Shown here piece by piece: positions 22,929 through 30,729 of a stretch of 35,143 nt of DNA. The notes below the pieces were generated by a model. That model was not told where the DNA came from. It saw only the letters and a list, made by a program, of their open reading frames with translations, and made no database searches. Position 1 is the stretch's first letter, and every line of letters starts with the position of its first letter. The DNA is from Bacillota bacterium (GTDB lineage: Bacteria > Bacillota > Bacilli > Paenibacillales > Paenibacillaceae), in contig JAEWJS010000059.1 of NCBI GenBank assembly GCA_023386495.1, positions 1-35,143 on the forward strand. The letters run 5' to 3'. Made by a program: the position numbers and the translations under genes.

Positions 22929-23927
22929 TTGGCTAAGAGCCCGCGCACGCTTTGGTCGCTGATGGTCATCCGCGGCGCTGACAAGCATGTCATGCATTTC
23001 CGGGTCTCCAAGCGCGGCCTTATTGCCGTGCCGGCGCTGCTGCTGCTTGCCGTCATCGGCTGTTTCGTCATGCTCCAGCTCCGTTCAAGCCTCATCATCG
23101 GTGAGCTGGCTCACCGGATCGAGCGCCAGTCTCGCGAGCATGCAGCCGCCATCGATCGTAAGGAAGGCCACATCCGCCAATTGGAACAATCCGTCGGCAT
23201 TCTATCCAGCAACAGCACGGCCATGAAGGCTCAGCTTCGGGAATTGTTCGTGCTCGAGTCGAAGCTGAAGCATTTTATCGATACGTACGGATTAGAGGAA
23301 CCTTCGGTTGACGGCAACAGCGTGACGGACAGCTCAAGCTTGAGCTCGGCACGCGACACGCCTCATGCTCTCCTACCCCCATCCGTCCCCGCTGAACCTA
23401 CGCTTGCCGCGCTGGACGGAGAAGCCCCGAGTTATGAGCAGTTGTCAGGCATGATCGATGCGATGACCCGGCAGATGGAGCGCTCGCTTGAAGAGGCGAA
23501 GCGGCACAAGGCAGCGGCTGACGCGATCCCGTCCGGCTGGCCGGCAGGCACGCGCAAGCTCACCTCCGGATTCGGCTACCGCGCCGACCCGTTCACGGGC
23601 CGTTCGACCATGCACGCCGGTATCGATCTGGCCGGACGGACCGGCGATCCGGTCTATGCCGCCGGGGACGGCACTGTCGAGGAACAGGGCTTCGACAGAA
23701 GCAGAGGCAACTACATCATATTGGCGCATCCGAACGGCTTGAAGAGCGTCTACATGCACTTGAAGCAGGCTGATGTCGATGAAGGGGACGAAGTAACGCG
23801 CGGCGAGACGATCGGTCGGCTCGGCTCGACGGGGCGCAGCACGGGGCCGCATCTGCACTTCGAGATTTTGGAGGACGGCGAGGCCGTTAACCCGATTCGA
23901 TACTTGAGATTGATTAAGGAGGATTGA
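22929..23927 (+). CDS. M23 family metallopeptidase, membrane-anchored
   Basis: A 332-residue protein. One transmembrane helix lies at about residues 30-50 (LIAVPALLLLAVIGCFVML), a coiled coil at about 60-110, and a C-terminal LytM/M23 domain follows: FGYRADPFTGRSTMHAGID (HxGxD), YIILAHPNGLKSVYMHL and HLHFE. All zinc-ligand positions are present. These enzymes cut peptidoglycan cross-bridges or act as hydrolase regulators. TTG at 22929 is the start: GGAGAGG lies just upstream and no better ATG exists. The adjacent bactofilin gene follows after 3 bp. M23 peptidase-bactofilin pairs are known to shape or localise wall remodelling. Confidence 0.92.
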   Translation: MAKSPRTLWSLMVIRGADKHVMHFRVSKRGLIAVPALLLLAVIGCFVMLQLRSSLIIGELAHRIERQSREHAAAIDRKEGHIRQLEQSVGILSSNSTAMKAQLRELFVLESKLKHFIDTYGLEEPSVDGNSVTDSSSLSSARDTPHALLPPSVPAEPTLAALDGEAPSYEQLSGMIDAMTRQMERSLEEAKRHKAAADAIPSGWPAGTRKLTSGFGYRADPFTGRSTMHAGIDLAGRTGDPVYAAGDGTVEEQGFDRSRGNYIILAHPNGLKSVYMHLKQADVDEGDEVTRGETIGRLGSTGRSTGPHLHFEILEDGEAVNPIRYLRLIKED

Positions 23928-23930
23928 TCC

Positions 23931-24386
23931 ATGTTCAAGGATAGGGCAAGCAAGCGGCTGGCGGTAACGGACACGCTGATCGGACAAGGAACAGTGCTGG
24001 AGGGCAAGCTTGAATGCGAAGCTGGCATCCGAATCGAGGGGGAGTTCCGAGGCGAGATCGCCTGCAAGGGAGACGTGACGATCGGCGAGAGCGGCATCGC
24101 CCGCTCGACCATCGAGGCGCGGGACGTGACGATCGCAGGCAAGGTCTTTGGCGAGGTGAAGACGAACGGAAGGCTGACCGTGACCGCCTCGGGCGAGCTT
24201 CACGGCAACGTCGAGGCCGCGGCGATGGTCATTCAGGACGGCGCCGTGCTGAACGGACTGTGCCTGATGGAGAAGGCGGAGACGCAGCTGCAGGCGCATG
24301 CGAATAAGACGAAGGAGCAGCGCAACGCCGCTTCGCCGGGCAACGAGCATAAGGAGTCGAAGGAGAAGGCAAAGCAAGCCGGCTAG
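23931..24386 (+). CDS. Bactofilin (polymer-forming cytoskeletal protein)
   Basis: A 151-residue bactofilin. The core is a right-handed beta-helix of short repeats: LIGQGTVLEGKLEC, GIRIEGEFRGEI, GDVTIGESG, DVTIAGKVFGEV, GRLTVTASGELHG, with Gly/Val/Ile periodicity of about 18 residues. The last 45 residues are charged and disordered (KTKEQRNAAS to KEKAKQAG). Bactofilins polymerise at the membrane and can recruit M23 peptidases; the partner gene lies 3 bp upstream and AAGGAGG overlaps its stop codon. Confidence 0.95.
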   Translation: MFKDRASKRLAVTDTLIGQGTVLEGKLECEAGIRIEGEFRGEIACKGDVTIGESGIARSTIEARDVTIAGKVFGEVKTNGRLTVTASGELHGNVEAAAMVIQDGAVLNGLCLMEKAETQLQAHANKTKEQRNAASPGNEHKESKEKAKQAG

Positions 24387-24485
24387 CCTGAGCGCTGTTG
24401 ATCGATCCCCTGCTCATGAGCTGCTTCACGTGCCACTTCACGTGCCGCTTCGGGCGGCGCGAGGGGGCGCCTTAATGTTGGTTTA

Positions 24486-24619
24486 GTGGGAAATCCTACC
24501 GCTAATTTATAGGGAATCCGCCATCTTAACTAAATAAGGGGAAATCTTACCACTATTTCGTGCTAACTGTCCCCTTGAGGCCAATATCGTCAGCATTAGT
24601 GGTACGATTTCCCGTTAAT
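24486..24619. repeat. Inverted family of GGGAAATC-nTACCxCTA motifs
   Basis: Unit A (24488-24504) GGGAAATCCTACCGCTA and unit B (24539-24555) GGGAAATCTTACCACTA are on the plus strand. Unit C (24597-24613) is the reverse complement of GGGAAATCGTACCACTA. B and C can pair over 16 of 17 positions around a 41-nt loop. A shorter fourth unit (AATTCCCGCTAATC) lies near 24658. Confidence 0.7.
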
Positions 24620-24753
24620 TTGCACCGCAGTGCTTTTCTATTAACAATAGCTGTATTAATTCCCGCTAATCGCCTGCGACGCGTGCATGACTACTTCTAC
24701 ACCGGCACATCGCATACGCTGACGCTAAAATCGCATGACGCTGACGTTAACGC

Positions 24754-24815
24754 AGACGCAGCACGTTGGGTCGCGACGAGACGTAGACGCAGCACGTTGG
24801 CTCGCAACGAGACGT
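24754..24815 (+). repeat. Tandem 31-bp duplication
   Basis: Two adjacent 31-bp units, 24754-24784 and 24785-24815, differ at two positions (GGGTCGCGACGAG against GGCTCGCAACGAG). They are flanked by a related GACGTTAACGC element on both sides. Confidence 0.85.
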
Positions 24816-24842
24816 TAACGCTTACGCAGGACGCCGGCTCAA

Positions 24843-25244
24843 TCACGAATCGAACCGGTCGTAGCGGTCATCGATCTCCTTGGCGAGCTTGCGATACTGC
24901 TTCGTCTCCTCGACGATCGGATCGAGCTCGGTCTGGATCCGGATCTCGTACCGCGGCGAGATGCGGTCGCGCAGCTTCCGCTCGCGGTCCGGATCCTCCT
25001 CGAGCGGCCCGCCGGTCAATTGCTCGGCCAGCGCATGCTCGAGGCGATCCCATGGCTGCTTCACGGCGTCTGTCCCCGCGCCCTCGCCAGGCTGCCCGGC
25101 ACCAGCGGTCGCACCTGCGTCCGCATCCGGTGCAGCGCCGTTCAAGACGGCGTCCCTGTCGCTGCCCTTTCCAATCCCGGCGTCCCCTGCATCGGCAGCC
25201 GCCCGCTCTCTATCCGTGATGCGGCGTTCATCCTCGCGATTCAT
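24843..25244 (-). CDS. Acidic low-complexity protein, unknown function
   Basis: A 133-residue protein I do not recognise. The first 70 residues are Ala/Gly/Asp rich and probably disordered. The second half is charged and helical (LEEDPDRERKLRDRISPRYEI to KLAKEIDDRYDRFDS). No signal peptide or membrane helix is visible. GGAGG precedes the ATG at 25244 by 9 nt; the ATG at 25253 is too close to that site. It lies 67 bp downstream of the inositol monophosphatase gene, on the same strand, and may be co-transcribed. Confidence 0.7.
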   Translation of the reverse strand: MNREDERRITDRERAAADAGDAGIGKGSDRDAVLNGAAPDADAGATAGAGQPGEGAGTDAVKQPWDRLEHALAEQLTGGPLEEDPDRERKLRDRISPRYEIRIQTELDPIVEETKQYRKLAKEIDDRYDRFDS

Positions 25245-25311
25245 AAGTGCCATCCTCCTTCATCCTCGGTCGACGTTCATCGATACCTAGTATCCGGCAG
25301 CATGGACAGCC

Positions 25312-26169
25312 TTATGTATTCGGCTGTGCTTCGCGCAATGCTTGGACGAGCTCGTCATGAATCGCCCCGTTCGTCGCAACGACGTTGCGGACGCCGAGAT
25401 GATACGGCTTGCCGTCCATATCCGTCACCTTGCCGCCCGACTCCTGGATAAGCAAGTAGCCTGCGGCCATATCCCAGGCATTCAAGCCGACCTCCCAGAA
25501 CCCCGTAAGCCTGCCGGCCGCCACGTAGGCCATATGAAGCGCAGCCGATCCGACTGCACGTACGTTGCGTACCTTCGGCACGATGGCCTGCAGCTGCGTC
25601 ATATTCAGCGGCAGCGCGCCATCGCGGTCTGCAGGGAAGCCAGTAGCCACGAGACTGTCCCGCAGCACGGCCTCCTGCGAGATCCGCGTCCGCCTGCCGT
25701 GCACGTATGCGCCCTTGCCCTTCTCGGCAATGAACAGCTCGTCGCGCGACGGGTCATAGACGACGCCTAATATCACTTCGCCCTTGTGGGCCAGCGCGAT
25801 CGAGACCGAGAAATAAGGGAAGCCGTGCACGAAGTTCGTCGTGCCGTCGATCGGGTCGACGATCCACAGATATTCGGCGTCCTGCACATCCTTCAGCGCG
25901 GCCTCGGATGCTCCCGGCCCCGGCTCCACGCCTTCTTCGCCCAGGAACGCATGGTCCGGATAATGGGTCATGATCAGATTGCGGATCATCGTCTCCGAGC
26001 CTTTATCGATCTCCGTCACGAGGTCGTGCGGCGAATATTTAAGGTTCAAGCTCACGTAGCTGCCGAGCTTCGTCTTGATCCATTCCCCGGCCTTGGCCGC
26101 GCAATTGATCGCGACGGCCGCGAAGCTCTTGCGCCCTACGATCTGTTCCGCGTTCGAATCGCTCAACAT
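25312..26169 (-). CDS. Inositol monophosphatase family protein
   Basis: A 285-residue metal-dependent phosphatase. Motifs are DLVTEIDKGSE, GEEG (residues 77-80), the signature WIVDPIDGTTNFVHGFP (about 102-118) and the distal WDMAAGYLLIQESGG. These bind three divalent metals and the phosphoester. Family members hydrolyse inositol phosphates, PAP, or other sugar phosphates; the specific substrate cannot be told. The ATG at 26169 is preceded by GGAAGG and AGGGG; a longer frame to 26205 lacks a better site. Confidence 0.93.
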   Translation of the reverse strand: MLSDSNAEQIVGRKSFAAVAINCAAKAGEWIKTKLGSYVSLNLKYSPHDLVTEIDKGSETMIRNLIMTHYPDHAFLGEEGVEPGPGASEAALKDVQDAEYLWIVDPIDGTTNFVHGFPYFSVSIALAHKGEVILGVVYDPSRDELFIAEKGKGAYVHGRRTRISQEAVLRDSLVATGFPADRDGALPLNMTQLQAIVPKVRNVRAVGSAALHMAYVAAGRLTGFWEVGLNAWDMAAGYLLIQESGGKVTDMDGKPYHLGVRNVVATNGAIHDELVQALREAQPNT

Positions 26170-26291
26170 AATCCCCTGCCTTCCATCCCGTCCTCGGGAC
26201 TGCAATCATTGTTGCGCTTATGCGCGCTATCTATTGCTATTACGCTGGAAGCCGCTTCCGGTTCCGCCCGATTGTCGGCCGAAGCCGTTCC

Positions 26292-27116
26292 TCACAGCGT
26301 CGTCGCGCCTTCGTAGATCAACTGCGCCGCCAGCAGCAGCAAGGTGATGCGTAGCAGCCATAGCAGCCCGCCGCCCGACATCTTGCCTGCGATCCAGGCG
26401 CCAAGCTTGCCCCCGATCCAAGCGCCGGGCACGAGCGCGAGCACGAGCAGCCAATCGACCTCCCCCATCCAAGCATGCACGCTGCTCCCAAGCGCTGCCG
26501 ACAGCGCGATGACGAACATCGACGTAGCCGTCGCCACATGCGGCGGGAATCGGAACAGCAGCACCATGACCGGCACGAACAACGAGCCGCCGCCGATCCC
26601 GAACAGACCGGATACGAGGCCGACGCCGAAGCCGATCGCAAGTCCCGGCGCCATTGCGAAGCCGTACTCATGCGCGACGCCCTTCGGGTCGACGTAATGG
26701 CGGCTGATCGGCCACTTGCGCGCCGAAGGTTTCATCCGCTCGCGCGCGATCAACAGCCCGGCCATCGCCAGCATGAACAGGCCGAACGAGAGCTGGAACC
26801 AGCCGCCCTGCAGCCGGCCCGTCAGCGCCGATCCGATCATCGCGGCCGGTCCGCTCGTAATGAAGAGCAGCCAGCCGATGCGGTAGTCGACCCGCTTCTG
26901 CTTCGCGAAGGACATCGTCGAAGAGAGCGCTGTCACGATCAAGACGGCCAGCGACGTGCCGACGGCCGTCGGGTGGTCGATCGCTCCTCCCGTCAGCACA
27001 GGGCCGAACAGGATAAGCGTCGGGACAATAATGATGCCCCCGCCCAAGCCGACGATGCTGCCGAATACCGCCGCCACAAGCCCCAGCAGCACTAGCAATG
27101 CGATTTCGATCACCAT
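26292..27116 (-). CDS. TauE/SafE family sulfite exporter-like permease
   Basis: A 274-residue membrane protein with about 8 transmembrane helices in two repeats, each with a glycine-rich signature: FGSIVGLGGGIIIVPTL near the N-terminus and VSGLFGIGGGSLFVPVM in the second half. The family moves organosulfonates, sulfite or other anions, with weak specificity prediction. The ATG at 27116 with GGGAG 10 nt upstream was chosen. The longer frame to 27248 would run through the miniature repeat and a terminator. The 43-bp repeat copy lies only about 10 bp upstream of the ribosome-binding site. Confidence 0.92.
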   Translation of the reverse strand: MVIEIALLVLLGLVAAVFGSIVGLGGGIIIVPTLILFGPVLTGGAIDHPTAVGTSLAVLIVTALSSTMSFAKQKRVDYRIGWLLFITSGPAAMIGSALTGRLQGGWFQLSFGLFMLAMAGLLIARERMKPSARKWPISRHYVDPKGVAHEYGFAMAPGLAIGFGVGLVSGLFGIGGGSLFVPVMVLLFRFPPHVATATSMFVIALSAALGSSVHAWMGEVDWLLVLALVPGAWIGGKLGAWIAGKMSGGGLLWLLRITLLLLAAQLIYEGATTL

Positions 27117-27135
27117 GATGTCTGAACTCCCTATG

Positions 27136-27178
27136 GCCCAGTTGTGATCACGATGCTTCTCGGTGCTGACAACTGGGC
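27136..27178 (+). repeat. Miniature (internally deleted) copy of the 165-bp repeat
   Basis: Perfect 10-bp terminal inverted repeat GCCCAGTTGT / ACAACTGGGC around GATCACGATGCTTCTCGGTG. It contains the left end (TTGTGATCACGATG) and the right end (CTTCTCGGTGCTGACAA) of the full repeat with the middle missing. It lies upstream of the TauE-like gene on the opposite strand. Confidence 0.8.
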
Positions 27179-27204
27179 TTATGAATATAAAATTGAACTT
27201 AGAA

Positions 27205-27241
27205 TGGTAAGAAACACCGCCAAGTTGCCTCGGGCGGTGTT
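27205..27241 (-). terminator. Hairpin between fabI and the TauE-like gene
   Basis: AACACCGCC (27213-27221) pairs with GGCGGTGTT (27233-27241); on the minus strand TTTCTTA follows. It terminates fabI transcription 26 bp after its stop codon. Confidence 0.8.
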
Positions 27242-27266
27242 CTCGCATGTGATGGCGCGGCTTCGA

Positions 27267-28037
27267 TTACACGCCGACGATATGGTAACCGTTATCCACG
27301 TAGATGACTTCGCCGGTAATGCCGCGCGACAGGTTGCTCATGAGGAACATGGCCGTGTCGCCGACCTCTGCAGCCTCAGTCGTCCGGCGCAGCGGCGCCT
27401 TCTCTTCGACCTGGCGCAGAATCGAGTTGAAGTCCTTGATCCCCTTGGCCGCGAGCGTCCGGATCGGGCCGGCCGATACCGCGTTGACGCGGACGTTGAA
27501 CTGTCCGAGGTCGCTCGCGAGATAGCGTACCGATGCTTCGAGCGCTGCCTTCGCGACGCCCATGACGTTGTAGTTGCGCAGCGCGCGCTCCGCGCCGAGA
27601 TACGTCATCGTCATGATGCTGCCGCCTTCCGTCATCAGCGGGTACAACCGCTGCGCGACAGCCGTAAGCGAGTAGGCGCTGATGTCATGCGCCAGCGTGA
27701 AGCCTTCGCGGGACGTGTCGACGAACATGCCTTCGAGCTCTTCCGTCTTCGCGAACGCGATGCTGTGCACAATGCCGTGCAGGACGCCGAAGCTCTCCTT
27801 CAGCGTAACGGCCAGCCGATCGATGTCCTCGTCTACCGTCACGTTGCACGGCAGGAAGATCGAACCCGGAATCGTCTCCGCCAGCTTGCGGACACGCTCC
27901 TCCACCCGCTCGTTCTCGTATGTAAAAGCCAATCTTGCCCCTTGCGCCGCAAGCGACTGGGCAATCGCCCACGCAATGCTTCGATCGTTCGCCACTCCCA
28001 TGACGACGATATTCTTGCCGTTAACCAATCCGCTCAT
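27267..28037 (-). CDS. fabI: Enoyl-[acyl-carrier-protein] reductase FabI
   Basis: A 256-residue NADH-dependent enoyl-ACP reductase of fatty acid synthesis. The cofactor motif VMGVANDRSIAW is near the start. NVMGVAK provides the Tyr-x6-Lys pair typical of FabI (as opposed to Tyr-x3-Lys in other SDRs). VNAVSAGPIRTLAAKGIKDF and the closing ITGEVIYVDNGYHIVGV match the family. This type is the target of triclosan. GGAGGAG lies upstream of the ATG at 28037; the earlier in-frame ATG (28058) contains that site. Not in an operon with other fab genes here. Confidence 0.96.
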   Translation of the reverse strand: MSGLVNGKNIVVMGVANDRSIAWAIAQSLAAQGARLAFTYENERVEERVRKLAETIPGSIFLPCNVTVDEDIDRLAVTLKESFGVLHGIVHSIAFAKTEELEGMFVDTSREGFTLAHDISAYSLTAVAQRLYPLMTEGGSIMTMTYLGAERALRNYNVMGVAKAALEASVRYLASDLGQFNVRVNAVSAGPIRTLAAKGIKDFNSILRQVEEKAPLRRTTEAAEVGDTAMFLMSNLSRGITGEVIYVDNGYHIVGV

Positions 28038-28131
28038 CCCGGCGATCTCCTCCTTCATGTTCCTTTGTCCAAATTAACTGATTTTGACAACGATTTCAAG
28101 TCCGGCGGCCCGCCCCGCGCACTGCCGCCCT

Positions 28132-29190
28132 TCAATCCGCGATTTCGATCGTCGCTTCGTCTACCACCTTGACGCCCTGTCCGGCTGCCTCGGCAATGCG
28201 CATGTCATGCATCAGCGTGAGCAGCGCCTCGTCCTTGCGTTTCGCCTCGAGCATCACATCCAGGCGAGGCACGATGCCTGCCGCCTCCCGCAGAAAACGA
28301 AGCACCGTACCCGCATTCACATGATCGGCATGCCCGCGGGGGTCGCGTTCGCTTTTGGGGCTCGAAGCATGAATCTTCGGCGGCAGCACCCAGCCCCCCT
28401 CTGCATCCGGGACGGCTTCATCGGCTTGTCCGGTCGCGATCAGCCGGTCGTTCTCTTGGCGCCATGTGCGCACGATGCGCGGCCACAGCTCCCCGATCAA
28501 CGTCCGTTCCTCGATCCCGCCGTCGTTGACGGCATGGTGATGGATATCGAGCACCATCGGCACTTCCGCCTGCTCCGCAATCTCCAGCGTCTCCTGGGCA
28601 TTGAACGTCTTATCGTCGTTCTCGAGCGTCACGCGCCGGCGCAGCTTGTCCTCGATCGCGCCGAACTGCTCGACGAACCGCTGGCCGGATACGCTTTTGT
28701 CGCCGTAGGCGCCCCCGACATGGATGTTGCACTTCGCCCGCTCGTCCAGGCCCATCGCTTCGAGCATGCGGACATGATAGTGCATGTCGCGGATCGATGC
28801 GGTCAGCACCTCCGGCCTCGGCGTGTTCAGCACGCAGAAGTGATCCGGGTGGAACGAGGCGCGCACGCCCTCTTCCTTCACGTACTTCCCCAGCTTCGCA
28901 AAAGCGTCCCGAACCTCCTCCGAACGGTACGGATCCCAGTCCGAGAGCGCCTCGTGCGTGGATAGCGGGATGATTTTCGACGAGAACCGGTATACCCGTA
29001 CGTCATGCGCCACCGCATGCCGGAGCACGCGAAGCGCGTTAAGCAAATTCTCTTCGGTGATCCGCTCCAGCTTGCGCAGCGCGGCCTCCCGGTCCGTAAG
29101 TTTCGCATAGGTGGCATAAGTCATCGTACGGGAGGGCGAAGCGTTCGTCAGCAGAACGCTCATGGCCACGAAGCCGAAGCGGACGATCAT
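28132..29190 (-). CDS. uvsE: UV DNA damage endonuclease UvsE
   Basis: A 352-residue TIM-barrel nuclease of the UvdE family, which cuts 5' of UV photoproducts and some other lesions. The start MIVRFGFVAMS is typical. Metal-binding motifs are SFHPDHFCVLNTP, NIHVGGAYGDK, TLENDD, LDIHHHAVNDG, KIHASSP and HADHVN. The C-terminal segment (LEAKRKDEALLTLMHDM) is conserved. The ATG at 29190 overlaps the stop of the upstream 105-aa gene (ATGA), so the two are translationally coupled; further upstream in-frame sequence belongs to other genes. It adds to the DNA-repair genes ku and ligD elsewhere in the window. Confidence 0.96.
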   Translation of the reverse strand: MIVRFGFVAMSVLLTNASPSRTMTYATYAKLTDREAALRKLERITEENLLNALRVLRHAVAHDVRVYRFSSKIIPLSTHEALSDWDPYRSEEVRDAFAKLGKYVKEEGVRASFHPDHFCVLNTPRPEVLTASIRDMHYHVRMLEAMGLDERAKCNIHVGGAYGDKSVSGQRFVEQFGAIEDKLRRRVTLENDDKTFNAQETLEIAEQAEVPMVLDIHHHAVNDGGIEERTLIGELWPRIVRTWRQENDRLIATGQADEAVPDAEGGWVLPPKIHASSPKSERDPRGHADHVNAGTVLRFLREAAGIVPRLDVMLEAKRKDEALLTLMHDMRIAEAAGQGVKVVDEATIEIAD

Positions 29191-29504
29191 GCCCGGTCCC
29201 CGAAGAACATCTCGTGCGCGAGCGCCGTCTGTATGCGCGCTTCCTCGTCCGTCAGCTTCCGCACGAGCTCCATTTCGACCTGCGTCACTTCTTCGCCCTG
29301 GAAGTTGATCTCCGCGATGCTTGCCAGAATCTTGACGATCGCGATCGCTTGGTTGGCCGGCGTGTAGGCGATCACCTTCTGACCGGTCGGATAGACGCGG
29401 AACCCGCTCTTGACCATCTTGCCTCGGCCGTACTCGAGCAGCTCGTACAATTCTTGCTCGGACTTGAATTTGCAGACGGAATTGAATTCGGATGCGAAGC
29501 CCAT
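29187..29504 (-). CDS. Small protein coupled to uvsE, unknown function
   Basis: A 105-residue soluble protein that I do not recognise by name. The sequence is well behaved and looks conserved (FASEFNSVCKFKSEQELYELLEYGRGKMVKSGFRVYPTGQKVIAYTP). It has a strand-helix pattern and an acidic C-terminus with EMFFGDRA. AGGAGG lies 8 nt before the ATG. Its stop overlaps the uvsE start, so a role in the same process is plausible but not shown. Confidence 0.85.
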   Translation of the reverse strand: MGFASEFNSVCKFKSEQELYELLEYGRGKMVKSGFRVYPTGQKVIAYTPANQAIAIVKILASIAEINFQGEEVTQVEMELVRKLTDEEARIQTALAHEMFFGDRA

Positions 29505-29539
29505 GCTTATAACCTCCTGATATGTTCATCATAGAACGA

Positions 29540-29574
29540 ACCGGACCGCGCAGCTGTATGGCTGCGTGTCCGGT
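29540..29574 (-). terminator. Terminator after ddl
   Basis: ACCGGAC and GTCCGGT form outer pairs with GCAGC/GCTGC inside. On the minus strand TTCGTTCT follows, a weak T-rich tract. Confidence 0.6.
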
Positions 29575-29600
29575 CTGCCTGCTATGTATGAGCAGCCGGC

Positions 29601-30716
29601 CTAGGCCGTGCCGCCCGTGTAATCGATGCGCTGCTTGCCCTCGTGACGCTCGATGGCCAGCTCGATCAGCCTGTCGAGCAGCTCGCGGTAAGGCATGCCT
29701 GTCTCCCGCCACATGAGCGGATACATGCTGTACGGCGTGAAGCCCGGCATCGTGTTCACTTCATTAATGAACAGCCGTCCATCCTCCCGGCGCATGAAGA
29801 AGTCGACGCGCGACAGGCCGGAGCCGTCGATCGCCAAGAATGCGCGGACCGCCATCTCCCTTAACGTCTCGGCAGTCTCAGGCGGGATCTCCGCCGGAAT
29901 CTGCATCATCGACTTGCCATCAGTGTACTTGGCCTTATAATCGTAGAAGTCATGCGACGAGATAATCTCGCCCGGCACGGATGCGCGCGGCTCGTCGTTG
30001 CCCAGCACGCTGACCTCGATCTCGCGGGCGTTCACGAATTCTTCGACGATGACCTTGCGGTCGAAACGCAGCGCGTACGCGATCGCTTCCATTAATTCTT
30101 CCCGATTCTTCGCCTTGGATATGCCTACGCTGGAACCTAAATTCGCCGGCTTGACGAAGCAAGGGTAACCGAGCGCGACCTCGATCTCCATAATGAAGAA
30201 ATGCGGATCCTTCTCCCACTGCGTCCGGTTGAAGTACCGGTAGACGCATTGCGGCAGCCCTTCCTGGGCAAAAACCTTCTTCATCATGACCTTATCCATG
30301 CCGACCGCCGATGCCAGCACGCCTGCGCCGACATACGGAATGTTCGCCATCTCGAACAGGCCTTGAATCGTGCCGTCTTCGCCGAAGGTCCCGTGCAGGA
30401 GCGGGAACATGACATCGATCGCGCGATCGTCGGATGCGCCTGCAGCGGCGGTCAAGCCCTGAAACACAGGCTGCAGGGCATTGCCCGGCAGCGCCGCGCC
30501 GCTGGCATCAAGGCGAAGCTTCGCGATGTCGGCCGGTGCCGACAGCAGCGTCTGGCCGGTATGCCACGCGCCTTCCTTCGCAATATAAAAAGGCTTGATC
30601 TCGTATTTGTCGTAATCAAAAGCCTGCATGACCGCCAGCGCCGTCGACAGCGATACTTCATGCTCGCCCGACTTGCCGCCGTAGATTAGTCCTACCCGTA
30701 CTTTCTTCTCCCCCAT
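29601..30716 (-). CDS. ddl: D-alanine--D-alanine ligase
   Basis: A 371-residue ATP-grasp ligase that makes the D-Ala-D-Ala dipeptide for peptidoglycan. Motifs are YGGKSGEHEVSL near the N-terminus, LHGTFGEDGTIQG, KPANLGSSVGISK, the omega loop FYDYKAKYTDG and INEVNTMPGFT. The omega-loop Tyr (YDYKAKY) is the D-Ala-D-Ala type rather than the D-lactate form of VanA. AGGAGG precedes the ATG at 30716 by 8 nt; in-frame codons up to 30737 overlap it. Copy 3 of the repeat begins 13 nt upstream of the ATG, so it lies in the leader or promoter region. Confidence 0.96.
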   Translation of the reverse strand: MGEKKVRVGLIYGGKSGEHEVSLSTALAVMQAFDYDKYEIKPFYIAKEGAWHTGQTLLSAPADIAKLRLDASGAALPGNALQPVFQGLTAAAGASDDRAIDVMFPLLHGTFGEDGTIQGLFEMANIPYVGAGVLASAVGMDKVMMKKVFAQEGLPQCVYRYFNRTQWEKDPHFFIMEIEVALGYPCFVKPANLGSSVGISKAKNREELMEAIAYALRFDRKVIVEEFVNAREIEVSVLGNDEPRASVPGEIISSHDFYDYKAKYTDGKSMMQIPAEIPPETAETLREMAVRAFLAIDGSGLSRVDFFMRREDGRLFINEVNTMPGFTPYSMYPLMWRETGMPYRELLDRLIELAIERHEGKQRIDYTGGTA

Positions 30717-30729
30717 TAACATATCCTCC

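Larger units (their letters stand above)
24387..24842. other. Gene-free intergenic region with two repeat types
   Basis: About 455 bp without a gene. It carries a GGGAAATC-type motif in several orientations (24486-24619) and a 31-bp tandem duplication (24754-24815). It is less GC-rich than its surroundings up to about 24665. No promoter or terminator was assigned with confidence. Confidence 0.7.

Noticed and set aside
28132..29712. A 526-codon uvsE frame
   Set aside because: The extra N-terminal part overlaps the 105-aa gene and the end of ddl in another frame; the real uvsE start at 29190 is coupled by ATGA.
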